Shown here one piece after another: positions 38,396-50,206 of a DNA stretch of 64,000 nucleotides. The notes beneath the pieces were generated by a model. That model worked only from the letters and a program-made list of their open reading frames with translations. It did no database searches and was not told the DNA's origin. Each line of letters starts with the position of its first letter. The first letter of the stretch is position 1. Position numbers and translations under genes: made by a program. The stretch is taken from assembly GCA_040954595.2 (NCBI GenBank), contig CM082584.2:8494001-8558000 (forward strand). Direction: 5' to 3'. This stretch comes from Balanoglossus misakiensis. Taxonomy: Eukaryota > Hemichordata.

Positions 38396-41300
38396 ATGGC
38401 GGAATGTGGTACCTGCGGGGCTGTCGACGATTTCTACGTCGAAGATGGCTTCTATTTCTGTAATGAATGCAACACACAAAGCCAGGTCAGTGATGAAGCG
38501 CAAGATGGCCAGAGTTGAGCGACCTGGCTCATGTAGCTAGCTGAGCGTGCGTGCATACAAATGGCACATACGATCGCCGTGTAACAAACAGCTCACACGT
38601 GACTGTGGATGTTTATCTTACCAGTAATACAAAGTTGTTAGTGGCCAATAATAATATGCTAATAAATTAAATTCACTAAAGTACAAACTCATGTTTCGTG
38701 TAATATTTTGCTGCCAACACAGGATGTCAGAGACATTCAACAAGAAGATGAATTCATGGAATCGGCAAACATGTCATCACTACGACTCAAGAAGTCCGCT
38801 GAATCAGCAATGGAAAACAAAGGTAAGAGTTGTCCTTTTGTCATACCACAGGGGGCACAGTAGCTGTGGAAATGCAGCTGTTCCGCCACTGTACTTTGCC
38901 ATTGACACCAGTCAGAATGATAGATGTATTTATTTTCTCCATATCACTGCAGTCATTGACCGGGGAAAACCTTGGTTTACATACGAAGCCTTCCAGTGCA
39001 TTATCAAGGAGCAAGTTGATTCGCTCCTCAAGAAAGGCGTATCCCCAAAACTGAAGGTAAGTGACATTGAGCTTTACACGTACAGAATCTCCTTTCTTTT
39101 CAGTAATACTAGGCTGATATACAGTGATAGTGTTTCTGAAACATTTCGAATTTTACCCTGTGTGAACCTGGTACATTACTTGATGGTGATGCTCGGGTTA
39201 TGGGTATACACAAATCTACAGAAAATCATGTAAATTTTACAGGATGTGGTGCAGCAGATTTGGTTTGTTTACCTCAAGACGTCTGGTGTGGCATTCACAG
39301 GGAAAGATGTCGGGCGAGAGAATATCTTCGACACGGCGTACGCCAGATTGAGAGACAGGTGCCCAGGAACTGTTGACGATCCCGATATTAAATGGCCGTA
39401 CAGATTGGGACGGAAGCCCCGTGCAAGCCGAGCAGTAATACAATCTTCTGGTTCAGCTTCAGAGTCGGTGAGAATATTTACCCTTTCACCCCCCAGTTCC
39501 CTCTTTGGCGGTCCAAACCTTGCCGTAGATCTTGCACACTGTGAGTGCCATTCTTTTGTTTTTTCCAGGATGTTCCGGATTGGCTCTCGGAGGAGGAATT
39601 TTATCCGGGAGATAATCCGTTCAGCGACCTTTCCGGCAGCAGTAGCAGCGGTACTGATGACTCGGACGTCGACATCAGAAGTGTCGGGTCCATGGACAGT
39701 CAGGTGCACACCAAGTGCAAGAGGGCGCCCTTGCAGAAAATGACCATGGATCTGACCATCTGCTTTCTCTACCTGGCCCTCCTGTTGCTAGGGGAACCAG
39801 TCTTGCTCTGTGATTTGCTGAGGTAAGAATGTGAATTCATCTGTGTCCATGTCTGATCAGCATCAGCAAGTGGCTGTGAAATGGTTAAAGTACCATCTTG
39901 TTTTTCTTCCCAGGTGGATAAATGACGGTCATGTGACTTACATAGCAGCCAGCAGAGTCTTACCAAAGCACATGAAGTTCTCATTGAACGACAGCAATAC
40001 ATTCTGTACTATGGTGAGTCCTGGATCACAGATATACAACAATTACATTATAATCTTTCTTATAGCCTTCTTAGAGAATGTTTTTCATTGAGCATTTTAG
40101 TATTTTTCCTGCTGAGGGGTAGTCTGGTCACTTGGGTGTAGTGCGGTTTTGACAAAATGAGAGAAAATATCAGATAATATGTTCAGAATTTTCTTACAGG
40201 TGTTACCAACCAACCTGAGAATCAGATATAAAGTTGGACGACTAGCACACTACATCAGGATTCATGAGTTGCCACCAATCAATGTCAATAAAATAGCTGG
40301 CAGATTTATCCTAGAACTACAACTGCCCAGTAAGAACAACTCTTCAATCTACGATGCCGTTTTTTGCAAAGTCTGAAATTAATTTAAAATTTTCTCTTTA
40401 GTTTTTCTCAATTACTCTCAATTAAGCAAAGAGATTTACTTATTTCTTTTTTGTGTTTTTCAAAGGCGAGTTTCACAGTTACGTCAGGAACTTGACCGAC
40501 AAACCTGGTGCCAATATCGAAATGACTATATCATCAAGGAAGAAAAGGCTGGTGTACTTTGAAGGCATCGCCATGGCGTACGTTGTTGTGGCCCTCAAGA
40601 TGATGTTTGTCTTGGACGACAACAACGAGCACGTCATATCGGAGAACGCCAGGTGTCTGCAGAAATCCTTGCCGTCAGGTAGAGTGCTTTTTCCTTCGTC
40701 TATGCAAGAACTCTCGGATGAGAGTCCAAGTATGGGCGTTTTCTGCAATTGACTTCTCATCATGCCACTTGAATATTCTACTGACACAGTGACATCCCTT
40801 GAATGATTTTTTTTCACCTGTGCAGGCGTCAAGCTCTTCATCTGGGATGAATGGACGAAATTCATGAAAGCCAGGATGAAACTGTACGAATCGAGATCAT
40901 CTAGTAATTTGCCAAGGTAAAGGTCTTTTAAAAGAGTACGCCATGCTATTGTCACAACTTAGAGCATAGACTGAAGAGCTGAGTTTCAGCAAACTGCTTT
41001 ATAATTAGTTTTATTTATTTATTTATTTGCGAAGGGATGTGAGGAAGTTAGTGGACATAAAGCCCTATGCACGAAATTTCAAAGAAGTTACAAGCAAATG
41101 GAAAGGAATCTACTCTGTAATAAGTCAGAAAGGTGAGTCAAATTGTCAGTGTACTTATAAAGGGAAAAAAATGACCACAACAATGTACCAAGAACAGCAC
41201 AGAAACCGTTTCATATCAAACAAAATTGAGCAAAAAAGGCTCAAAAGAGAGTGACTTTGCCCTAATATGGCATGGTCATGTTTTTCGTCTACAGTGTCTT

Positions 41301-41975
41301 ACACATGACCTGTCAAACATTCTCGTTTGTCTCTTTTCCTTTTCAGCCAAGAAACGCAAGCAAGAAGTCGTCATCAAGGAACAGCAGAAGCCGTTCCACG
41401 TCTTACAAGAGGCTCTCAGGGAGAAGTCAACAGACGCACCCGAAATGTCCTCGTTCTGTCACCCTTGCCCGAACAGTCGGGACCCCGCAGACGAAGAAAC
41501 TGAACAAGAAGAGGGACAGACGTTTTTAACGCACACCGTGCAGTACGTCGCGAACTCTCGCATGTTCGCAAGGAAAATGGACGTCGACGACGGCCGAGGT
41601 GGCGACTCGTCCGCCGATGAAACGGAGGAGAGGGACCCGGACACAAACGAAAGATCGCCGGGTGCCAGCAACAGAGGGCGCACTGCACTAGACCCGTTTT
41701 CCATGTTTTCCAGAGCTCGCCGGGAATACGTCGTGTACCCGGAGTACAGGATTGCGAAAATGGACGTGGGCGGAAGGTTCCCCGAGGCGAACGAAGAGTT
41801 CCACCACTCCTACAGGTGGCTGCTGGAGCTATGCGCGGCCATGTTGCAGACAACAATGTGGGACATGCACGACCAAGTTGTCCTGGTCGAGAAAATGATC
41901 GGGATCACATCAAACCTGGCCGACAGGACCTTAAAGAAAAGGAAACGTGGGACGAAAAGAATATGGGAAAGATAG
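38396..41975 (+). CDS. TAF1B: TAF1B, RNA polymerase I SL1/TIF-IB subunit
   Basis: Eleven exons, all in phase: 38396-38485, 38723-38822, 38953-39056, 39243-39467, 39569-39822, 39914-40013, 40200-40329, 40466-40678, 40826-40916, 41035-41132, 41347-41975; 677 residues (human about 590). The N-terminus has the Rrn7-type zinc ribbon C-x2-C-x14-C-x2-C (MAECGTCGAVDDFYVEDGFY then FCNEC). The middle matches the TFIIB-like cyclin-fold region (PWFTYEAFQCIIKEQVDSLL; CFLYLALLLLGEPVLLCDLL). TAF1B helps recruit Pol I to rDNA promoters. An acidic, low-complexity tract near 41476-41670 and a basic C-terminus (LKKRKRGTKR) account for much of the extra length. AATAAA at 42137. Converges on the membrane-protein gene ending at 42352. 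Confidence 0.95.
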
Positions 41976-42136
41976 TATGCAATCAGAAGGTTGGAGATTG
42001 GACTCGGCAAATGACACTGGAAGAAAAGTTTTGGCACAGAAAAAGGATTATTTCAATGACTAAAATGAGTCATTTCAATACTTGCATTCAAACCTATCGT
42101 ATTTGTTCACAATACAGCAGGGAATGTTGAATTATA

Positions 42137-42142
42137 AATAAA
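42137..42142 (+). terminator. Polyadenylation signal of TAF1B
   Basis: AATAAA 162 bases after the stop. The convergent gene on the minus strand has its own reverse signal (TTTATT on plus) near 42289. Confidence 0.6.
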
Positions 42143-42351
42143 AGAATGACAGTCACAACATTATAGTCAATCAATTGTGATAATTTAATGCAATATGTGA
42201 AGAACTATAATATATATCTCCCAGGTGCATAATAATAGACCAACATATCGTTTCTTCGTTGAGATGTCGATCTTTTACCCACAATGCAATTTATTATAAT
42301 GTTATATGGACTCTCTAGCAAGAAGTAAATTCATATTTAAAGTAGTAAGAA

Positions 42352-43906
42352 TTAAACCCAGTGCTGTTGTTGGGCGAGAATAGGAAAGAAATGTTCATCA
42401 ACATATCCGAAGTTTGCTGACAGATAGGTGGGGCCGAAATTGTCCCATTCACAGGACAGGGGCGAAATGACGTCTTGTTCTTCGGAAAGGATGCGGTGAC
42501 AGCGGGCGATGTTCAGGTCGCGGTGTTCGTACTCTGAATCCAAGCCTGGTCTGGTCACCATGCTGGTGTTGGATGACACGATGCGCTGCGAGCACCCGGC
42601 GCTGGCACCGAAATCGGAATCCAGACCGGGCCTGGACACCATGCTCGCGTCGGAGGACACCACTCTGTGCGAAAAGCCGGCGCTGGCTCCGAAGTCCGAG
42701 TCTAAACCAGGTCCCGTGGATGTCACGTTGGCGCTCGACTCGTTTAGACTGTTTTGAGGTGCGCATGTCCCGGGCTGACAACTTTGGACAGAAATCTGGA
42801 AATAAAAGTGTGAGATTTTTTTTCTTGTAGATTATCGTTCAAATAAGGCATATGATAAAACCTTTACGGCCCTGGTACGGGTTTTGCGACACCTCGGGCC
42901 GCAATACACGTATCAGGGCCGTAAAGATTACAACAACTACAACCTACACGTAGATCATCAGATCCATCCGTTCCCTGAGATGAGATACATGTATATAGGA
43001 TATCAAAGCTTTTTTGTGGACAGCAACACTTGAATCACTTTAAGAAGCACTCACTTCATTATTGTTCCACATGCTCATATTTTGTAAACTTCGCAAGCTG
43101 GCGTGGATGTCTTCGACGACACTTTGCAAACTGACGCTTCCGCGACCGTCGCTCATGCTCGGGACGAGCTGAGGCAGACTTGCGCACGTGCACGTGCTCG
43201 TCATCGACGTGGTAGTAGCACGACCGCTGGCCGAGGCCGTGATGGTGCGGTCCACTTCGAATATCTCCAGCGACTTGGTTCGCGAGCGGGATTTGTGATC
43301 GTACAGGCCGAACCCGAAGACGTGGGTGTTCTTGCTGTCCTTGACGAAAGCGATGGTGGGGTCCGAGTACGACTGGAACCCCATCGAATTCCTCTGGAGG
43401 TTGTCGATGACCACCGGTTTCATCTTCCGGTAGTTGACCGGGCGGTCGTGGTGGTGGACGTTTGGGTCGGAGTGCACAATACATGGGTTGGACGTCGAGA
43501 CGAGGCGGGCCACCTTGGCTGGGAGAATGTGCGATTTCAGAGCCATGCGCTGTTTCTCCACCGTGACGGCGGCGGGGCTTGGAACCTCGTTGAACCGGGC
43601 CGAGTGTGCGAGCAGTCTTCGGTTGGACATGGCCAAGACGCGGGGATCCGTGGCGCGGCCAGCCGGTGGTGCCACATTGGTGGCATCCTTCGGGCGACGC
43701 TTGCAGCTGTCGCGGTAAAACACGACGAAGTGGAAAATCAGAACCCCGACCAAGAGGACTCCAAGTGCACTCAGGGGAACGATGAGGCCGATATCCAACG
43801 CAAGCACGCCCTGCTCATCATCGCCGTTCTCCCCATCTCCGTTGTAGTCATTCTCGCTCTGGTAAAGGACAACATTCGCGGTCACACTCCTGCCAGTTGA
43901 TGTCAT
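42352..43906 (-). CDS. Single-pass membrane protein with long tail and 27-residue repeats
   Basis: Two exons, 43055-43906 and 42352-42795, joined in phase 0; 431 residues. The start is the first ATG after an upstream stretch with an in-frame stop. A short Asp/Asn/Gly-rich outside segment (about 1-35) is followed by one helix (ALDIGLIVPLSALGVLLVGV...) and a basic stop-transfer (YRDSCKRRPK), so N-out/C-in is expected. The roughly 370-residue tail is Ser/Arg-rich, with two near-identical 27-residue repeats (about 313-366) starting PGLDSDFGASAG plus a truncated third starting PGLDSEYEH. It ends CEWDNFGPTYLSANFGYVDE and ...QQHWV. No signal peptide and no named family. The outside part could be longer if an upstream exon exists, but none was found. 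CCAAT boxes and TTACGTCA lie upstream (44140-44310). Confidence 0.8.
42862..42926. repeat. Intronic hairpin, 16-bp arms
   Basis: CTTTACGGCCCTGGTA at 42862-42877 pairs with TATCAGGGCCGTAAAG at 42911-42926 with one mismatch. The loop also has partial pairing (GGTTTTGCG / CGGGCCGC region). It lies in the only intron of the 431-residue membrane-protein gene. Confidence 0.6.
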
Positions 43907-44139
43907 TACACCGAGATCTGTACCCGTTACTGCTCCAGCTTCACCACGACCGAAAGAAGCCAACAAGCCGGAGAACAACACGTCTTCTTTCAAAACAGAA
44001 GTTGTCAGATACTACTAGGATAGTAATAACAGTGAGTTCCACCCGAGCCTTCGAGAAAATTGATCTTTTCGAGGAAGCTTTCCTGGGACCACTGAGGGCT
44101 TAGACCGTGGTGAGACAAAATAATTTGAAGGGGAAAAAT

Positions 44140-44310
44140 CGCCAATCACAGAAAACCTTGCAAGATAGCTGCAAGTCTGACGGAATCACAGAGCACGTTC
44201 ATCACTAAAGAAAGCCCCTGATTGGCGGTCCATTCTCTTGTTAACGCGCATGCAGACAGGTGCAAAGCAGATGCACGGAATTCATCGGTTATAATGACGT
44301 AACGCACTAG
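44140..44310 (-). promoter_or_regulatory. Probable promoter of the 431-residue membrane-protein gene
   Basis: Contains CCAAT-type boxes (cgccaatcac near 44140; attggcgg near 44220) and a CRE-like TGACGTAA near 44295, about 230-390 bp upstream of the start codon. Confidence 0.35.
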
Positions 44311-44660
44311 TATACCAATGAAAGTAACTCTATGAGCTGACATGCAGCGGTCAATTCAAATCATAGACAGACTACTGTCTATGTTCAAATGAATGAGTGA
44401 CGACACTATACATTTATATATGTCAACATGACCTAACTTGAAATCATGATCAGTTGCAATGACTTGTGATACTAGATATTTAACCGAATCGCATGCACCC
44501 GGCTATTTTTTATCAATTCTTCCGTTGTATACTGTGAAGGCAAATGTCACTTTAAAACTTGCCCGGCAAATTATTTTCCCTAGGGCGTCCAACTAAAGCC
44601 CATGAGCAGTGACTTCAATCAGGGGCTTGGACCAAGTCCACGCTTGGTTGAAGTGAGAGC

Positions 44661-45346
44661 TTATTTCTTGGGCGTGATCTTATAACAAAAAAGAACTCCC
44701 AAGGACGTCACCAATAGGCCAATAAACCCTTTGAATAGATTTGACCGAGCGGGGTCAGTGCGTTCCGATCGGTGCATGATCACAAACGTTTGCATTTCTG
44801 AGTTCTTCCCTGTGAGTGTCGTCACCCTCATGTCGTCTGGCTCCAAAACACATTTCCATCGTCACTCAGTCACCGCTTCGTCTGTCGTCCTTTCCGGGAA
44901 TCGGTTACGTTGTCGCCGTCACGTCTTGATTTGACGTCGACCCCCGGCCCGACCTCACCACCACAAGATTTTCACGCCCTGTGACTATCAGGCGTTTTAC
45001 GAGCACGGGGAACCACCGTTTGCGAACAATTATTTCGCACGATGCGGGTAATCTTTCTTTATTCTTGTTCATATATTTTGAATGTGTACAGTTTCCCAAC
45101 CCTTAACTTTTTTTCTAGAGTTTTCTAGTAGCTGAAGTAACACTTACAGCTATCAACCGACATTTAATGCATTCGTCCTCAGACGGACACGGACAAGTTG
45201 TATACCTTTTTTTTTCAGTCGTGCTAATGGCCTCACTATTTTCTCGAATGTTTCCAGCATATGCCCAATAATCCCAAAATCTTATGCTTGTTGTGAAACT
45301 TCTTCTGATGTTGTTGGAAAACTGTAGTGCGCTTGTTTCATTTTCA
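44661..45346 (-). CDS. Weak candidate: C-terminally anchored membrane protein
   Basis: Exon-like 45148-45346 (good acceptor TATACTCGCGCAG, strong GTAAGT donor, phase 2 to 0) encodes ENETSALQFSNNIRRSFTTS with a Cys cluster CPCPSEDECIKC. It could join in phase 0 to 44661-44841, which ends in a transmembrane helix (FKGFIGLLVTSLGVLFCYKI) and TPKK stop. The acceptor of the second part is weak, and no first exon is seen. Alternatively the second part is an independent 56-residue reading frame starting at 44831. Confidence 0.3.
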
Positions 45347-46395
45347 CTGCGCGAGTATATGAAAAGGCAATGCATACCTGAGGTGATTCGAATCCACCAT
45401 CTTTAATTCCAAAGTCCTACACACAATAGGGATGGGCCATTTTATATTGGGGCGGGGGCCGGATGAAATGCAAATGCATAGTGACGATAATTCCACACCA
45501 GGCGTTACTCTGAAGCAAGTTTTGGTATGGAGATCCGAAGCAATTGTTTTACTTTTAAAACTCTCAACAAATTAACAACCAGACTGCATTGGCGGCGACA
45601 ACAGTCGCCAACTGTCCGGGAAGCCACGCACCCGTCCGTACAACCAAATTGGGCCCGGCCGCCGTGTTGTCATCGCTCCTTGTCTCCATGTCTAGTGACC
45701 TCATGTGCACTGAAGCATAGACAAGCTCAAACAAATAACTATAAAATCACACAAACTAGAACGAGAAGTATCCTTCTAATGTCTATTATACAGTATTCAA
45801 CATACCAGGTGAACCGGGCCGTCGTTTAGGACTGCTGTGACGGCGGCCATTGTAATCGCTGAAGCATGGGTGACTCCCGCGCGAGTTATTGTCACCATAA
45901 AACCAGTTTCAGACTTTTATGAAACAATGTGTTGTTCTCATATCTATACTTTCGCACATGTGACATCGGTACGAAAATCGAAACGTGAATTTACGTCAAA
46001 TGGCATAATATTACGTCAGCAGACGTAAGATATTTTATCTGCTTCTTCTAATAGTACCTGTGCCATCGATAATATATCAAGAACGCCCGTGGTTGCACGG
46101 CCCGGCTAATTTTACTGGCGGCACCTGTATACGTCAGCGTCACGCAGAACTTGAAGAGCGAGCTAAATCTGGAAACGGATATACGCGTGACGAAGCAGTT
46201 ATGTCCTCAATGTTAGGTTCAGCATGAATATGTTTTGTTCGGTCCCTTTTTCCAAATGAAAACCTCACCGCTGCTATTCGCCACGCCCGTATTAACAGAC
46301 TGCTTTCAAGCGAAGAATAGCATCGCCTGGTCTGAATGAGTGAACGTTTTGGGGATGCTTAGTTACATTGTTGAAAAAAGTCCGCCACAGGTAAA

Positions 46396-48062
46396 ATGAG
46401 GGCGAGAGAACGCCGTGACCCCAGTGAAGAAAAGCGACAGGTTAGCCGGTACAGATTCTTGTTTGCCGACAAAGGTTTCGGTGGCGTGCAAGTCCCCTTT
46501 CACTCTTATAGTAAACATCACACGCGTTACCCAATCTGTTGGCGTCTTTTCAAACAACACACAGTATACGCATTACCTGCCACGCACACTTTAATTTGTT
46601 CTTCTGTTTCAGACGCAAGTGGCGTTTTTCTTGGCGTTCGGGTTCTGCTTTTGCTCCTACGTCCTTCTGGTCGGGTACATTGTATCACAGGGGTGGATGA
46701 GGAAGACGACGTTACTGGATCTGTCATCAGTCAGCAGAGACTCGCAGAGGTATGTTTGCGTGAATGAATAAAAATACGAGCGGCATTTTTATGTCGTTCG
46801 AGGTATAAAAAAACTTGTTGAACTGTCGACAGTAAGAACACCGCTTCCAATCTCTTTGTTTTTTTCATTTTGAAATTTTGTATGCTAGGCCTGGGATAAT
46901 GCCATATTTTTTACAGCGAAACATTACTGGCAAATAACTTGATTCACCTAACGTCATATTCCTTCGTTGCAGAATACCGTCGACGTTGGCCACAAAAACC
47001 CAAGGCGTCCCACAAGAGGCTCCGTGCCAGGCTACAACCAACTTAGTCTTCATAAAGATCCACAGAACTGGCAGCACCACTCTGGCTACACAACTGTACC
47101 GCTTCGGTTACAACAGAAACCTCTCGTTTCTCTTCTCCTCCAAACAGAAACTCGGACATTTCAGGCAAACGCCCGTGACGTCACACTCGCAGCCAGAGAT
47201 GTACCCGCCCATAGGGGTGACCTACGGTGACTATGGCAACTACAAATTCAACATTTCCGCCGGACATCTGATTTATGGTAATCGCAACGCCTTTGACTCG
47301 CTCATGGCAGGGCAACCGAGATATATAACGCTTCTTCGAGATCCCGTAAGACAATATGTGTCTTATTTCTATTTCTTTGGGATGACAAATCGATACATGA
47401 AGGGCGTCAAATTTCCATCGAAAGATCAATTCGTCGGTTTAGCAACATTTCTCAAGCAGCCGCTGAAGTATAGCGACTTACAAGTGAAAAGTGAAGCCTT
47501 CATCCCGAATAGAAATCCCCAGTTTTACCAGCTCGGCTTGCCGTTAAAACAAATGGGGAACCCGGACTACGTGCAGGCTTCAATCTCACGGATAGAGGAA
47601 GACTTTGACCTTGTCTTGATTGTGGAGTACCTGGACGAATCTCTCGTGCTCATGAAGAAGCGGTTCTGCTGGGAAATGGGCGACATTCTGTACTTCAAGA
47701 TGAATGTCAAGTACCAGAGTCCGCTGAAAGTGCCCGCGGATCTCCGGCGACAAATACGGGTGTGGAACAGCGATGACGTGTCCCTCTACGACCATTTCAA
47801 CAGAACCCTGTGGAGGAAAATACAAGAGTACGGACCGACATTTCAGGCGGATCTGGATGCGTTCAGAGAACGATTAAAAGATATGAAAAATGAGTGTGTG
47901 GCTGGGGAGGCTAATAAGAGGGCGTTGCCTCAATACGAGCTGAAAGCCAATGCGTCGCGTCAGTGCCGCGAGGTGAACATGGATATTTTTGCGCGTTTCG
48001 CTCAGATAACCGGAAGACAGAGAATACCACAGCAAAAGAGAAGAAAAAGAAATGCAAAATAA
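46396..48062 (+). CDS. Gal3ST-type galactose-3-O-sulfotransferase (Golgi)
   Basis: Three exons in phase: 46396-46440, 46613-46749, 46973-48062; 423 residues. Type II topology: short basic N-tail (MRARERRDPSEEKRQ) then a signal anchor (VAFFLAFGFCFCSYVLLVGY). The lumenal domain carries the 5'-phosphosulfate loop FIKIHRTGSTTLATQLYRFG and the 3'-phosphate element LLRDPVRQYVSYFYFF, in the order and spacing of the galactose-3-O-sulfotransferase family, which transfers sulfate from PAPS to galactose of glycolipids or glycans. An NxS/T site lies soon after the second motif region (FNRT near the C-terminus). The C-terminus is basic (QQKRRKRNAK). The stop codon overlaps an AATAAA (48059-48064). Acceptor specificity cannot be read from sequence. 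Confidence 0.9.
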
Positions 48063-48276
48063 AGGGCTGAATATATTGCAGGTGTATATGCTCAATATCT
48101 TGAGGAATTAGAGGAATGATTAATACAGAAATAAGACAGATATAATGATGTATTGGCACATCTTTTTTAGATTATAATCTTAAAATGTACTCTTCACAAT
48201 TAAAAGGCCGCATTAATCAAACACTAAAACGACATTTTAATACTGAAGTAATATAATGTTATCTCTCGATGTATGT

Positions 48277-49528
48277 CTACAATTCATCACGTGCGGGCAG
48301 ATAGTATTTGCAATAGTAGTAATGAGTATCTTCATGACGTCTGTAAGAGCAGTACTGAATATCGACGGAAAAGGTGAGATCTCCTGGCGGGTTCCAGTAC
48401 ATTTCCTTGGACAATCGCTCAGGGCATTCCTGTGAAGGGAATTAGAACGAATCCATTAATGCAGTATAACGGTCCGAACATTCTGGGCGTTTCAAGCAAC
48501 ACTGTCAATGAAGTATGACGACACCTGACGCAAAGCCAAATTTTCAAACTTGTAGACGTCGACGAAAATTTCGGATGAAACTTAAACATTAAAGAATGCG
48601 TTGCTTTCTCTAGATGTTAAATTCCTGTGAGATATAATGCTATTTTTAATGCCATTTTACGGCCCAGAAAAATCGAGACAAATGGTGCAGCCAACACAGG
48701 CCACCGTAAACGAACTTACGGGCAATTCCTTGCTGATCGCCACAATGATGTTATTTGAATACAAATCAATTGTCCCGATGAAACATTCATTCGCCCACTC
48801 ACCATCAAGTTTGGAGCCCTGCAAGGTCAATGTTAGAAAACAAATCATTGCTATTTAAGTACCATCATGTCCATCAAAGTCGAGGTTGCTGCACCTAGTT
48901 TTAGAAACATTTACGCAACAACAACAACAAACCAGCCCCCCCCCACAACATTCCCTCAATTCACAGTCCTAACAACATTACTATAATTATCACAAATCTG
49001 CTGTATTTAAAAAGCGCCCCTTCCTTTTAGCATCAACCTGTATTTGGCTTAATACATGTATGAGATATTTCAAAGGGTTTAGTAACCCACAATGATATTA
49101 GACGTGGCGTTTAATAACAAAGGCACCTATTGCGAATCCGGTGACTGAAAATGCGGTATTTCGGCGATGGTTCATGCAACTTGATTTGATCCAATAAAAT
49201 ATACTAGACCAATGCTTACCAGGTTTGCCGTTTCCAGCTTGTCTCTTACCACATTCACGCTTCGAAATGACCGGGTTGGCCCTATGTATTCACCGACAAC
49301 CTTGTAAACGGGATACGATTTGACTGGTGATTCATTCTCCACCATGTTGGGTATCTCCATCAGTTCGTCGAAACACGCGACGTTTTGAGTGCCAACTAGG
49401 TTAGTCACAGCATCGTCGTAGATTCGCAAATAGGCTGTGATGCACACCCATTCACTGGAGTGGTAGGGGTGTTCGACACTAGCACTGACGACTGACAGAA
49501 AGATTGGTAGACAGCGCAGCCACTTCAT
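48277..49528 (-). CDS. Small secretory-pathway protein ending in RDEL
   Basis: Three phase-0 exons: 49220-49528, 48720-48818, 48277-48429; 186 residues. The start MKWLRCLPIFLSVVSASVEH is a signal peptide; a further 14 codons upstream are open but would spoil it. The mature part has seven cysteines and many Tyr residues near the end (RRHEDTHYYYCKYYLPARDEL). The last four residues, RDEL, match the ER-retrieval class of C-terminal tetrapeptides. No known family was recognised. It converges on the sulfotransferase gene (214 bp between stops) and diverges from the methyltransferase gene (about 680 bp between starts). Confidence 0.8.
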
Positions 49529-50206
49529 CTGTGTATTGTAGGCCCTAATACCAAGCAGTACAATGGGCATTTGTATTTATGCTCTCTGATACATCCAAAG
49601 ATAAATGTTTAAAATAGTTAACGATCTGAAAAAAAGCCTTCCTTTAGCTGTAACGAGGGAGATATTCTATTTTAATCATTGCTGTCATTTTATGGCCTTC
49701 TCACGAGAAGTCCTGGTGGACCGCTTGGCGGCGCTTGAAAGAACACCTAATGAATTGACTGCGGGAAGAAGAATTCGAACCCAAGTCAAACTGTGCAAGA
49801 AAAAAGTGGCAATATCACATGGGCGTTTGCTACCCAATGTCATCATCTAATGAACGGAAACTGTCATCATCTGCCTACGAAAATGTCAAATGACAGCGAC
49901 AGAGCGTGGCAATTTCCTCATGTCTTTGAAATACCCCTCTGCTATATAGCGCAGCCAGCGGCGGAATTGGCCAGGGCAGCAGACTATCGTACCTGGAGAC
50001 GCATGTGTACGGTGGGTATATACATGTACATGTACACGGTATGCTAATTTCGTTATGGTAATTACTAATTAAGATAAAGACATTAGCATATCGTTTATAT
50101 CTCCACTATATAACTGCGTTTCCACAGCTAGTTCACTCGAAACTTTTCGCCTGGATAAAGAGGCAGAGACTCCTGGCAATACAAGTCTATCCGACATCAG
50201 AACATC
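49529..50206. promoter_or_regulatory. Shared divergent promoter region
   Basis: 678 bp between the start codons of the RDEL protein (minus) and the methyltransferase (plus). It holds a TACATGTACATGTACA palindrome near 50022-50035 and TATATAA-like sequence near 50106-50112, about 95 bp before the methyltransferase start. Promoter role inferred from gene arrangement. Confidence 0.4.

Noticed and set aside
43103-43900. 265-codon plus-strand frame
   Set aside because: Antisense shadow of the GC-rich 431-residue membrane-protein exon; codon and residue patterns favour the minus strand.
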